30,025 bases of DNA. It comes from CADCTB01 sp964479465 (GTDB taxonomy: Bacteria > Actinomycetota > Acidimicrobiia > Acidimicrobiales > AC-14). The stretch is taken from NCBI GenBank assembly GCA_964479465.1, contig CAYZMG010000052.1, positions 1 through 30,025 on the forward strand, given 5' to 3'. The notes under the pieces were generated by a model. That model saw only the letters and a list, made by a program, of their open reading frames with translations, searched no databases and had not been told where the DNA came from. Positions 17,431 through 24,708 of this stretch are shown piece after piece (the stretch's first letter is position 1; each line of letters starts with the position of its first letter). A program made the translations under genes and the position numbers.

Positions 17431-17474
17431 GGGGGGCGGCGGCGCCGTCCCTGATCACGGGTTAGACAAGGGCC

Positions 17475-17995
17475 ACGACCGACAACCTCGACCTCGCGCC
17501 GCCACCGGTGATCACCGACGGCGCCACCGCCGTGCCGGTGGACATCGGGCGGATCGACGCCGCCCTGGTCTTCGACGGGGCGGCGGGCACGGCGCACGGC
17601 GACGCCACGGTGGCGTTCGCCGCCGGCCCCCGCGCCGGCCGTCCGATCCTCGACCTGCGCCAGACGGTGACCGGCGTGTGGCTGGACGGCAAACCCGTCG
17701 CTCCGTCGGGCTTCGGCCTGCACGACGTCGGCGGCGGAGCCCACGCCGAGGTTCGGGTGCTCGCCCGCCGGGTCGCCGCCCGGTCTGTGCACACGCTGCG
17801 GGTGACCTACGACCTCGGCCCGCCACAGGCCTCGGCGGGGCCGGCAGGCCATCGTGGGGCTCCGCGTGCGGGTGGCCGGCCGGCGCCCAGGCCGGCGAAC
17901 GGCTGCTGGTCGACCTGGTGAAGGTCGACGAGAGGACGGGTCGCACGCTCGGCGGGGTCGCCGCGGAGGTGGTAGTTCGCGCCCGCCGCCGGTAG
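17475..17995 (+). pseudogene. Decayed gene in three reading frames
   Basis: Protein-like sequence runs in one frame from about 17475 to 17830 (DNLDLAPPPV, then VDIGRIDAALVFDGAAG and HTLRVTYDL). It moves to the next frame at about 17834-17880 (RQAIVGLRVRVAG) and to the third from about 17881 to the TAG at 17993 (ERLLVDLVKVDERTGRTLGG). The first part resembles the N-terminal beta-sandwich of M1-peptidase-like actinobacterial proteins; the last part I do not recognise. There is no ATG or GTG at the natural start; ACG occupies the place at 17475. Frameshifts and truncation indicate a remnant, possibly of two joined genes; assembly indels are the alternative. This explains the 589-bp gap between the flanking genes. 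Confidence 0.55.
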
Positions 17996-17998
17996 CGT
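17993..17998 (+). promoter_or_regulatory. -10 hexamer TAGCGT, PIG-L gene
   Basis: It lies 9 nt upstream of ATG 18008, at the end of the decayed gene. Leaderless start predicted. Confidence 0.45.
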
Positions 17999-18007
17999 CG
18001 GCCCCTA

Positions 18008-18802
18008 ATGGCCACGCTCGTGACGTTCCATGCCCACCCCGACGACGAGTCGATCGCCATGGGCGGCGTCATGGCCAGGGCCGCCGATGAAGGCCATCGG
18101 GTCGTCCTCGTCGTCGCCACGAGGGGCGAGCACGGGGAGGTGGAGGACGGGTTCCTTCCCGAGGGCGAGGCCCTGTGGCAACGACGGGAGCAGGAGACCC
18201 TCGCCAGCGCGGCGATCCTCGGTGTGAGCCGGGTCGAGTTCCTCGGCTACGTCGACTCCGGCATGATCGGCACGCCCGAGAACGACCTTCCGGAGTCCTT
18301 CTGGCAGGCCGACATGGAGGATGCCGCCGCCCGGCTGGCCGCCATCCTCACCGAGGAGGGCGCCGACGTCCTCACCATCTATGACGAGAACGGCCACTAC
18401 GGCCATCCCGACCACATCCAGGTCCACCGGGTGGGGTTGCGGGCCGCCGAGCTGGCCGGCACGCCGAGGGTGTACATGAACACCCTCAACCGTGATCACC
18501 TCCGCCGGTCCTTCGCCCAGCTGGCATCCAGCGGTGCCGACATGCCCACTGACTTCGACCTCGACTTTCTCGACACCCTGGGCGTCACCGAGGACCGGAT
18601 CACCACCACGGTCGACGTCCGACCGTGGCTGGCCCGAAAGCGGGCCTCGATGGCGGCTCACGCCAGCCAGATCAGCGAGACGTCGTTCTTCCTCGCCATG
18701 GCCCCGGAGCAGTTCGAGAGCGGCTTCGGCCACGAGTGGTTCATCCGCTGCGACGCCGATCCCGGCACGGAGGAGACCGACCTGTTCGACGGGCTGTCGT
18801 GA
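18008..18802 (+). CDS. PIG-L/LmbE-family deacetylase, Mca/MshB-like
   Basis: 264 aa. AHPDDE (residues 9-14) and HPDH (133-136) are the zinc site of the LmbE family. Members in actinobacteria include MshB (mycothiol biosynthesis deacetylase) and Mca (mycothiol S-conjugate amidase); this one has the length and YDENGHYGHPDH stretch of that group, but the exact substrate is open, and other LmbE proteins act on bacillithiol precursors or antibiotics. It is cytosolic with no signal peptide. It ends in TGA at 18800-18802, where a hairpin begins, 47 nt before the next gene. Confidence 0.88.
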   Translation: MATLVTFHAHPDDESIAMGGVMARAADEGHRVVLVVATRGEHGEVEDGFLPEGEALWQRREQETLASAAILGVSRVEFLGYVDSGMIGTPENDLPESFWQADMEDAAARLAAILTEEGADVLTIYDENGHYGHPDHIQVHRVGLRAAELAGTPRVYMNTLNRDHLRRSFAQLASSGADMPTDFDLDFLDTLGVTEDRITTTVDVRPWLARKRASMAAHASQISETSFFLAMAPEQFESGFGHEWFIRCDADPGTEETDLFDGLS

Positions 18803-18821
18803 CCGGCCCGGGAGGCCGGTC
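18801..18821 (+). repeat. Hairpin at the PIG-L stop codon
   Basis: GACCGGCC-CGGGA-GGCCGGTC, a perfect 8-bp stem with a 5-nt loop, begins within the stop codon. There is no T-run, so it is more likely an RNA-stability or attenuation element than a simple terminator. Confidence 0.5.
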
Positions 18822-18830
18822 CAGCGAGAT

Positions 18831-18852
18831 TCACCCAGCGGAGGCTGGGTGA
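18831..18852 (+). promoter_or_regulatory. Hairpin that presents the Shine-Dalgarno and buries the start codon
   Basis: TCACCCAGC (18831-18839), loop GGAG (18840-18843), GCTGGGTGA (18844-18852). The loop is the Shine-Dalgarno and the GTG 18849-18851 lies in the stem, so translation of the next gene should depend on opening it. Confidence 0.55.
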
Positions 18853-19229
18853 CCGGCATGCTCGCCTCTCTGGCGGGCTGGCACCGGGGTTGGGCGTGGG
18901 TGGTGATCGTCGGCAACGGTCTGGCCGGGCTGTGGGCCCTGGGGGCCCACCGGTCGCCGGCGCTGCGGGTGCCGGCGCTGTGGTGGTTCACCGCCGGCGT
19001 GCAGATCTCGGCATTCGTCGAGGTAGCGCTCGGCGTGGCGATGGTGGCCGGGCGCGACGTGCCCAACCTCCAGTTCCACATGTTCTACGGGTTCATCATC
19101 CTGGCCGGCGTCGGCATCATCTACTCCTACCGCCAGCAACTCCGGGACCGCATCTACCTGCTCTACGGCTTCGGCGGCCTCTTCATCGCCGGCCTCGCCA
19201 TCCGGGCCCTACAGGTGGGTCCTCGGTAG
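18849..19229 (+). CDS. Small integral membrane protein, four TM helices
   Basis: 126 aa from GTG 18849 (ATG 18858 would give 123 aa). Four hydrophobic helices (about 14-30, 40-62, 72-92 and 103-120) separated by short loops, with a basic loop (SYRQQLRDRIY) before the last. I do not recognise a named family; proteins of this look are frequent in Acidimicrobiia-like genomes. GGAGG at 18840-18844 serves GTG. It shares a transcript with the PIG-L gene and its start codon is in a 9-bp hairpin. Confidence 0.75.
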   Translation: MTGMLASLAGWHRGWAWVVIVGNGLAGLWALGAHRSPALRVPALWWFTAGVQISAFVEVALGVAMVAGRDVPNLQFHMFYGFIILAGVGIIYSYRQQLRDRIYLLYGFGGLFIAGLAIRALQVGPR

Positions 19230-19250
19230 AGCCCCGGCCGCGGGCGAAAC

Positions 19251-19487
19251 CTACAGGTGAACCACGGAACATGTCGCGGTTCTGGTGATGCCGTGGATGA
19301 GCTGGATCTGGTTGACGACCAGGCGGCCCAGGTCGTCCATGGACGCGGCCTCGGCCAGCACGATCACGTCGTAGTTGCCGGTGACGTTGTGAGCGGCGAT
19401 GACGCCTTCGATCTTGCTGACCTCCTCCGCGACCTGGGCCGACTTGCCGACATCGGTCTGGATCAGCACGTAGGCCTGGGCAGGCAA
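19251..19487 (-). CDS. Stand-alone Lrp/AsnC ligand-binding (RAM) domain protein
   Basis: 78 aa from TTG 19487, which has GGAG 8 nt upstream. It is the RAM domain alone: AQAYVLIQTDVGKSAQVAEEV and GNYDVIVLAEAASMDDLGRLV, given as segments, are the beta-alpha-beta pattern of Lrp C-terminal domains, and the helix-turn-helix half is missing. Such proteins form oligomers and bind small amino acids, and can tune full-length Lrp proteins or enzymes. It lies 20 bp downstream of pckG in the same direction, in one operon with pckG and the CSD-like gene, so it may sense an amino acid and influence gluconeogenesis. Confidence 0.85.
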   Translation of the reverse strand: MPAQAYVLIQTDVGKSAQVAEEVSKIEGVIAAHNVTGNYDVIVLAEAASMDDLGRLVVNQIQLIHGITRTATCSVVHL

Positions 19488-19507
19488 TGTTGTCTCCTCG
19501 CTCCCGC

Positions 19508-21322
19508 TCACTCGGACGACAGGCGCTTCTCGAGGGCGTTCAGCTCGTCCCGCAACTCCACGGGGAGGCGCTCGCCCAGGTTGGCGTAGTGCTCTTCGAT
19601 GGAGGGCACCTCGGCCCGCCACTCCTCGGCGTCGACCCGGAGGAGCTCGGCCATGTCCTCGGGGGCCACGTCGAGGCCGTCGACATTGATGCCGCCCTCG
19701 GCCGGCAGCAGCCCGACCGGCGACTCGACGGCCTCCGCGGTGCCTGCCACCCGGTCGAAGATCCATGCCAGCACCCGGCTGTTCTCACCGAAGCCGGGCC
19801 AGAGCCACTTGCCGTCGGGACTCTTGCGGAACCAGTTCACGTAGAACAGGCGGGGCAGCTTGGCCGCCTCGGCGGAGGCGCCGATGTGGAGCCAGTGGCC
19901 GAGGTAGTCGCCCATGTTGTAGCCGCAGAAGGGCAGCATGGCGAAGGGGTCACGGCGGAGCTTGCCGACGGCGCCGGCCTGGGCCGCCGTGGTCTCCGAG
20001 GCCATGATCGAGCCCAGGAAGACGCCCTGCTGCCAGCTGCGGGCCTCCTGCACCAGGGGCACCACCGACGAGCGCCGGCCCCCGAAGAGGATGGCCGAGA
20101 TGGGCACGCCCTTGGGGTCCTCCCACTCGGGGGCGATCGTCGGGCACTGGGCGGCCGGTGCGGTGAAGCGGGCGTTGGGGTGGGCGGCCGGCGTGGGTGA
20201 CTCCGGCGTCCAGTCGTTGCCCTTCCAGTCGGTGAGGTGAGCGGGGAGCTCCTCGGTCATGTCCTCCCACCAGACGTCGCCGTCGTCGGTGAGCCCGGTG
20301 TTGGTGAAGAGGCAGTTGGACCTCAGCGTCTCCATGGCGTTGTGGTTCGTGTGGTGCGAGGTGCCGGGGGCCACGCCGAAAAACCCGGCTTCGGGGTTGA
20401 TGGCCCACAGCCGGCCGTCGCTGCCGAACTTCATCCAGCAGATGTCGTCGCCGACGGTCTGCACGTCCCAGCCCGGCACTGTCGGCACGAGCATGGCCAG
20501 GTTGGTCTTGCCACAGGCCGAGGGGAAGGCGGCGGCGATGTACTTCGACTCGCCGGTCGGGTTGGTCAGCTTGAGGATGAGCATGTGCTCGGCCAGCCAG
20601 CCGTCGTCACGGGCCATCGACGAGGCGATGCGCAGGGCGAAGCACTTCTTGCCCAGGAGGGCGTTGCCGCCGTAGCCGGAGCCGTACGACCAGATCGACC
20701 GTTCCTCGGGGAAGTGGACGATGTACTTGTTCTCGGCGTCGCATGGCCACGCCACGTCGGCCTGGCCCGGCTCCAGCGGGGCGCCGACTGAGTGCAGGCA
20801 GGGCACGAAGTCACCGTCGGGACCGAGGGTGTTGAGGACGGCCTGGCCCATGCGGGTCATGATCCGCATGTTGATGGCGACGTAGGCCGAGTCGGTGATC
20901 TCCACGCCGATGTGGGCGATGGGCGAGCCGATGGGGCCCATGCTGAAGGGCACGACGTACATGGTCCGGCCCCGCATGGAGCCCCGGAACAGCTCGGTGA
21001 GCGTGGCCTTCATCTCCGCCGGCTCACGCCAGTTGTTGGTGGGGCCGGCGTCGATCTCCTTCTGCGAGCAGATGAACGTGCGGTCCTCCACCCGAGCGAC
21101 GTCGCCGGGGTCGGACCTCGCCCAGTAGCTGTTGGGCCGCTTGGCGTCGTCGAGGCGGGTGAGGGTGCCCCCGTCGACCAGCAGTTGGCACAGGCGGTCG
21201 TACTCGTCCTCGGATCCGTCACACCACTCCACGCGATCGGGCTGACAGAGGTCCGCCACCTCTTGGACCCAGTCGAGGAGCCGCTGGTTGGTGCTCGTGG
21301 TCGAAGCCGAGGTTGCGGTCAT
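19508..21322 (-). CDS. pckG: Phosphoenolpyruvate carboxykinase (GTP)
   Basis: 604 aa, the usual size of the GTP enzyme. Diagnostic stretches: YVVPFSMGPIGSPIAHIGVE (about 122-141), the kinase loop SACGKTN with C270 and K272 (268-274), and TNHNAMETLRSN. It catalyses oxaloacetate + GTP to PEP + CO2 + GDP, linking the TCA cycle to gluconeogenesis. ATG 21322 is preceded by GGAAGGA. The ATG overlaps the stop of the upstream CSD-like gene (ATGA), so the two are translationally coupled. Upstream of this ATG the frame stays open for nearly 2.8 kb but that part is a shadow of thiL and thiD. Confidence 0.97.
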   Translation of the reverse strand: MTATSASTTSTNQRLLDWVQEVADLCQPDRVEWCDGSEDEYDRLCQLLVDGGTLTRLDDAKRPNSYWARSDPGDVARVEDRTFICSQKEIDAGPTNNWREPAEMKATLTELFRGSMRGRTMYVVPFSMGPIGSPIAHIGVEITDSAYVAINMRIMTRMGQAVLNTLGPDGDFVPCLHSVGAPLEPGQADVAWPCDAENKYIVHFPEERSIWSYGSGYGGNALLGKKCFALRIASSMARDDGWLAEHMLILKLTNPTGESKYIAAAFPSACGKTNLAMLVPTVPGWDVQTVGDDICWMKFGSDGRLWAINPEAGFFGVAPGTSHHTNHNAMETLRSNCLFTNTGLTDDGDVWWEDMTEELPAHLTDWKGNDWTPESPTPAAHPNARFTAPAAQCPTIAPEWEDPKGVPISAILFGGRRSSVVPLVQEARSWQQGVFLGSIMASETTAAQAGAVGKLRRDPFAMLPFCGYNMGDYLGHWLHIGASAEAAKLPRLFYVNWFRKSPDGKWLWPGFGENSRVLAWIFDRVAGTAEAVESPVGLLPAEGGINVDGLDVAPEDMAELLRVDAEEWRAEVPSIEEHYANLGERLPVELRDELNALEKRLSSE

Positions 21323-21567
21323 ACCGTCCTTCCGTCGGGTCGGGGGGGAAAGCCAGGAGTCCCCATGTCGACCTCCGAGCCGAGGCGGACGCGTGTGGCC
21401 CGCCCCCCGCTGTCGAGGTCGAACACGACGCGTTGGCCCTGCCGGAGCATGCGGAACACCGAGCCGGTGAGCGCCTCGGGGGAGAGCTCGTACTCGGAGC
21501 GGTCTGTATCGCGCATCACCACGCCCTCCGCCGTACCGGGGTCGTAGGACTTGATGACTCCCTGCAA
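21319..21567 (-). CDS. Small cold-shock-domain-like protein
   Basis: 82 aa from TTG 21567, which has a full AGGAGG 4 nt upstream. The pattern MQGVIKSYDPGTAEGVVMRD ... FRMLRQGQRVVFDLDSGGRA fits a CspA-like OB fold: strand 1 VIKSYD, glycine-rich turn and the LxxGQxVxF strand. The RNA-binding FxFxH motif of CspA is not recognisable (VVMRDTDRSEYEL), so nucleic-acid binding may be altered. The C-terminal tail is Pro/Gly/Arg. Its stop overlaps the pckG start by 4 bp; a role in pckG translation or mRNA stability is possible. It diverges from thiL. Confidence 0.75.
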   Translation of the reverse strand: MQGVIKSYDPGTAEGVVMRDTDRSEYELSPEALTGSVFRMLRQGQRVVFDLDSGGRATRVRLGSEVDMGTPGFPPRPDGRTV

Positions 21568-22537
21568 GGAACCTCCTGTTGGAGCGCCTAACCTGCTGCT
21601 CCTGACGATATCCGAGTTCGCCCTCATCGAGCGCCTGCGGCAGCGCCTTGTCGGACCTCCGGACCAGATCTGGGTGGGCGACGACGTCGCGGTGGTGCCC
21701 GGGCCGAGCGGATCCATGCTGCTGGCCGCCGACGCGGTCGTGGCCGGCGTCCACTGCGACCTCTCCCTGGTTGGGCTCGATGACATGGGCTGGAAGGCGA
21801 TGGTCGCCAACGTCAGCGACATCGCCGCCGTCGGCGGGCGGCCCTGCTGCGCAGTGGTCACCGTGGCCGGGCCACTGGGAACGATCGACTTCGACCTGCT
21901 CTACGACGGGCTGACGGAGGCGTCGGCGGCCTACGGGTGCCCGATCGTCGGCGGGGACCTGACCTCCTCGGCGACCCTGGTCGTCTCCGTCGCCATCGTG
22001 GGCGACGGCGGTGGGGAGGAGCTGCCGGCACCGGTGCTGCGCTCGGGGGCGCGGGCCGCCGACACGATCTTCGTCACAGGCCCGCTGGGCTCCTCGGCTG
22101 CGGGGCTGCTCCTGCTGCAGACGGGGCGGGCCTCCGAGGCGCCCGACCTGGTTCTGGCCCACCGCCGGCCCCGGGCCCGGCTCGACGAGGGCACCGCGGC
22201 CCGGATGGCAGGGGCGACGGCCATGATCGACGTGTCCGACGGGTTGGCCGCCGACCTGCGCCACATCGCAGAGGGGTCCGGGGTCGGCGTCGTGCTCGAC
22301 CGGGTGCCGGCGGCGATCGGCGTGAACCGCGTGAGCGACGACCCGGAGTCGCTGGCGCTCGGGGGCGGCGAGGACTACGAGCTGCTCTTCACCGCTCCTG
22401 ACGCAGACCGGGTGGAGACCACCTTCGCCGAGCGGGGCCTGGGCACGCCGCTGCGCATCGGCCGCTGCACGGCGGAGGCCGGCGAGCGCCGGCTTCGCGA
22501 CGGCGACCTCCCGGTCGCCGGCTGGGAGCACAAATGA
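21554..22537 (+). CDS. thiL: Thiamine-monophosphate kinase
   Basis: 327 aa from ATG 21554. ThiL (AIR synthase superfamily) phosphorylates thiamine monophosphate to the diphosphate, the cofactor of Kgd. Motifs: ISEFALIERLRQRL at the N-terminus, IWVGDDVAVV (about 39-48, metal Asp pair), ADAVVAGVHCDL (about 59-70), MVANVSDIAAVGG (about 83-95), IVGGDL and IDVSDGLAADLRHI. The start is unsure: the family N-terminus begins near ISEF (21608), and the codons before it (to 21554) overlap the divergent CSD-like gene by 14 bp. AGGA precedes ATG 21554; alternatively TAACCT at 21589-21594 points to a leaderless CTG start at 21602. Confidence 0.93.
   Translation: MTPCKEPPVGAPNLLLLTISEFALIERLRQRLVGPPDQIWVGDDVAVVPGPSGSMLLAADAVVAGVHCDLSLVGLDDMGWKAMVANVSDIAAVGGRPCCAVVTVAGPLGTIDFDLLYDGLTEASAAYGCPIVGGDLTSSATLVVSVAIVGDGGGEELPAPVLRSGARAADTIFVTGPLGSSAAGLLLLQTGRASEAPDLVLAHRRPRARLDEGTAARMAGATAMIDVSDGLAADLRHIAEGSGVGVVLDRVPAAIGVNRVSDDPESLALGGGEDYELLFTAPDADRVETTFAERGLGTPLRIGRCTAEAGERRLRDGDLPVAGWEHK
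21589..21594 (+). promoter_or_regulatory. Possible -10 hexamer TAACCT inside the annotated thiL 5' end
   Basis: It lies 7 nt upstream of an in-frame CTG (21602), the same spacing as other hexamers in the window. If used, thiL would begin with a rare codon at 21602. Confidence 0.25.
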
Positions 22538-22567
22538 CACCCGCCCCCACCGTTCTGGCTGCACTAG

Positions 22568-22583
22568 CGGTCGTATCCGACCG
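22568..22583 (+). repeat. Short hairpin in the thiL-thiD spacer
   Basis: CGGTCG-TATC-CGACCG, a perfect 6-bp stem. No TPP riboswitch signature (CTGAGA, ACCTGATCTGGATAATGCC-like) is present here or upstream of thiL. Confidence 0.35.
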
Positions 22584-22616
22584 TCACTGCGGCCAGTTGC
22601 CGGAGAGGTGGGCGGG

Positions 22617-23432
22617 GTGAGGTCGCGCCCGGTGGCGCTCACCATCGCCGGCTCCGATTCCAGCGGCGGCGCCGGCATCGTCGCCGACCTCAAGACCTTC
22701 GAGGCCCACGGGGTGTGGGGCACCGTGGCCCTGACTGCGGTCACCGCCCAGAACACCCTCGGCGTGCAGGCGGTGGAGACGATCACGCCCGAGATGGTGC
22801 GGGCCCAGATCTCCTCCGTCGTGGCCGACCTCGGGGTCGACGCCGCGAAGACCGGGATGCTCGGGTCGGCCGAGGTGGTGGCCGAGGTGGCCCGGACCGT
22901 CGTCGAGCTCGGCGTGCGGCCGCTGGTGGTCGACCCGGTCATGGTCGCCTCGACCGGCGGGCGGCTGCTCGACCCCGACGCGGTCGAGGCCGTCATCCGC
23001 CACCTCCTGCCCCGGGCCGCGGTGGTGACCCCCAACCTGGCGGAGGCGTCCGCCCTGGTGGGCTTCGACGTGACCGACCGGGCGACCATGGAGCGGGCGG
23101 CCCGGGTCCTGAGCGAGATGGGGCCGCAGGTGGTGCTGGTCAAGGGGGGCCACCTGGCCGGCGAGGCCTCCCCGGACTGCATGCTGGTCGCTGGCGGCGA
23201 GCTGGTGTGGCTGGAGGGGCAACGGCTGCCCGACGGCGGTGCCCACGGGTCGGGCTGCGTGCTGGCGGCGGCGATCTGCGCCGAGCTGGCCCGGGGCATG
23301 GAGCCGGCGGACGCCTGCGTGGCGGCCAAGCGGTTCGTCGCCAAGGCCATCGAGGCCGGACCTGTGCTCGGCGCCGGCGTGGTGCCGGTGGAGCCGGCGT
23401 GGGCGGCCCGACAGACCGAGGGCTTCCCGTAG
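22617..23432 (+). CDS. thiD: Hydroxymethylpyrimidine / phosphomethylpyrimidine kinase
   Basis: 271 aa from GTG 22617, chosen over GTG 22608 because GGAGAGG is 8 nt upstream. Ribokinase-fold ThiD: the N-terminal VALTIAGSDSSGGAG (6-20) and DPVMVASTGG, and the C-terminal PDGGAHGSGCVLAAAI with the anion-hole GxGC. It makes HMP-PP for thiamine synthesis, upstream of the ThiL step. It follows thiL by 79 bp; no thiE or thiC is in the window, and the TPP riboswitch is absent. Confidence 0.95.
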   Translation: MRSRPVALTIAGSDSSGGAGIVADLKTFEAHGVWGTVALTAVTAQNTLGVQAVETITPEMVRAQISSVVADLGVDAAKTGMLGSAEVVAEVARTVVELGVRPLVVDPVMVASTGGRLLDPDAVEAVIRHLLPRAAVVTPNLAEASALVGFDVTDRATMERAARVLSEMGPQVVLVKGGHLAGEASPDCMLVAGGELVWLEGQRLPDGGAHGSGCVLAAAICAELARGMEPADACVAAKRFVAKAIEAGPVLGAGVVPVEPAWAARQTEGFP

Positions 23433-23435
23433 CAG

Positions 23436-23441
23436 TACCGT
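23436..23441 (+). promoter_or_regulatory. -10 hexamer TACCGT
   Basis: It lies 8 nt upstream of GTG 23450, with no Shine-Dalgarno. Leaderless start predicted. Confidence 0.45.
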
Positions 23442-23449
23442 CGAACCCG

Positions 23450-24202
23450 GTGGAGGGTGACCGCCTCGACGACGAGCAGATCGCGTTGGTGATCCGCCGG
23501 GCGAGCGAGCTCGACGGCCAGACGCCGGCAGGCCAGCCCGGGCTGGACCTCGCCCTGCTCGAGGAAGCGGCGGTGGAGGCGGGCCTGTCCCGCGAGTCGG
23601 TGCGGCGGGCCGTGGCCGAGCTCCGGGCCGGCGCCCTGCCGTTCGACACCGGCGTGCCGCAGCGGCGCACCGCTCTCGGCCCTCCGAGCCTCACCGTGTC
23701 CCGTTGCCTGCCCGGCCCCGTTCACGAGGTCGACCGCATCCTGCGGCGCTTCCTGGCCAAGGAGCAGTTCCACCTCCGCCGGGACTTCGGCACCAGCTCC
23801 ACGTGGGCACGCCGCCAGGACGTGGGTGCCCGGGTGCGGGTCCAGTTCGACAGGAGCATCCACCGCCGGCTGCTGCTGAGCGACGCCGAGCAGGTCGAGC
23901 TGGCCGTGGTCGAGGAGCCGGGCGACCGGGGGATGGTGATGGTCAAGCTGACGGTCGACGTGCCGTCGCTGCGGCGGGCCCACCGGGTGAGCGTCGGCAA
24001 GGGCGCCTCGGCCGGCGCTGTGGCCGCCGGCGCTGCGCTCGTGGTCTTGAGCATGCCGGCCGAGGCGGTCGCGGTGCCCGCGGCGATCGCCGGCGGCGTG
24101 GTCCTCGGTCATCGTCGCGGCGTCAGCCGCTACCGCGACATGGTGGCCGACGTGGAAACCGCCCTCGAAGGCTTCCTCGACGGCGTGGAGCGCCGGCGCT
24201 GA
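23450..24202 (+). CDS. Unknown protein with N-terminal helical module and C-terminal hydrophobic hairpin
   Basis: 250 aa from GTG 23450. Residues about 5-65 have a helical pattern (DEQIALVIRRASELDG, GLDLALLEEAAVEAGLSRESV, given as segments) found at the N-termini of assorted bacterial membrane or signalling proteins. Residues about 80-180 are beta-rich (SLTVSRCLPGPVHEVDRILRRF) and unrecognised. Two adjacent hydrophobic stretches (about 187-228, AGAVAAGAALVVLSM and VPAAIAGGVVLG) form a membrane hairpin, and the tail is charged. I do not know its function. The GTG start is preferred for the TACCGT hexamer; the frame is open far upstream as a shadow of thiD. Confidence 0.65.
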   Translation: MEGDRLDDEQIALVIRRASELDGQTPAGQPGLDLALLEEAAVEAGLSRESVRRAVAELRAGALPFDTGVPQRRTALGPPSLTVSRCLPGPVHEVDRILRRFLAKEQFHLRRDFGTSSTWARRQDVGARVRVQFDRSIHRRLLLSDAEQVELAVVEEPGDRGMVMVKLTVDVPSLRRAHRVSVGKGASAGAVAAGAALVVLSMPAEAVAVPAAIAGGVVLGHRRGVSRYRDMVADVETALEGFLDGVERRR

Positions 24203-24356
24203 TTTCGCCTTCGCAACCAGAGGTTGCTCGGCGAGGCAGCTGCGCTACGGCCCGCCGGCGAAGCCGGCAGGCCTCCGCCGTTCTTTCCTGGCCGGCAGCC
24301 GACGGGCCCGCCTGCGGCGGCGTCTGGCGGCCGCCGGCATGAGAGGCCCAGGCTGG
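24203..24356. terminator. Convergent spacer with two hairpins
   Basis: 154 bp between the membrane protein and a leftward gene. It contains GCAACC-AGA-GGTTGC (24213-24227) and GCCGGC-GAA-GCCGGC (24254-24268), the latter followed by the T-rich TTCTTTCCT (24281-24289). These are candidate bidirectional terminators. No coding frame is convincing. Confidence 0.4.
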
Positions 24357-24698
24357 CTAAGAGCCGGGGGCGCCGAAGACGAGCGGCGGTGGGTCGATGA
24401 ACCGGATCGACTCGACGACGCCGCGGAGATACTCGGGCAGCGGGTCGAGCGGGAGGTCCATCTCACCGGCCTCCGTGGTCACCGTGGTCACCAGATTGGC
24501 GTCGTTGACCACGAGGACGACATTGAACGTGGTCTCGAACTGCGACTTCGGGCCGGCGATGCCGAAGCTCGACCCCAGCGGGGCGTGCACCTCGAAGCCG
24601 GCGCTGGTGAAGTGGCCCTTCACCGGCAGGATGGAGGCCAGGTCGTTGGCGGGCACCGACAGCGTCACCACTGCCGAGACCCAGGGCTCCTGCATCAT
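24357..24698 (-). CDS. Unknown small protein, pro-kumamolisin-prodomain-like pattern
   Basis: 113 aa. The order FTSAGFEVHAPLGSSFGIAGP, a Phe-rich strand (FETTFNVVL), then LPEYLRGVVESIRFIDPP, given as segments, resembles the activation prodomain of S53 peptidases, in which such a segment inhibits the enzyme; no peptidase domain follows. This likeness is by eye and tentative. No signal peptide. It lies 10 bp downstream of rpmB on the same strand, so it is read from the rpmB promoter. Two adjacent ATG codons (24698 and 24695) are possible starts; no Shine-Dalgarno is visible. Confidence 0.55.
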   Translation of the reverse strand: MMQEPWVSAVVTLSVPANDLASILPVKGHFTSAGFEVHAPLGSSFGIAGPKSQFETTFNVVLVVNDANLVTTVTTEAGEMDLPLDPLPEYLRGVVESIRFIDPPPLVFGAPGS

Positions 24699-24708
24699 GG
24701 CAGCGGGC

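Noticed and set aside
22568..22583. Strong terminator between thiL and thiD
   Set aside because: 6-bp stem with no T-run; too weak to call a terminator.
21568..22616. A TPP riboswitch controlling thiL or thiD
   Set aside because: None of the conserved thi-box segments is present upstream of either gene; only a short 6-bp hairpin is seen.
21322..24112. A 2.8-kb open frame upstream of pckG on the minus strand, antisense to thiL, thiD and the membrane gene
   Set aside because: It is a shadow of the GC-rich third positions; it is low-complexity Arg/Gly/His-rich, and pckG has a good Shine-Dalgarno and start at 21322.
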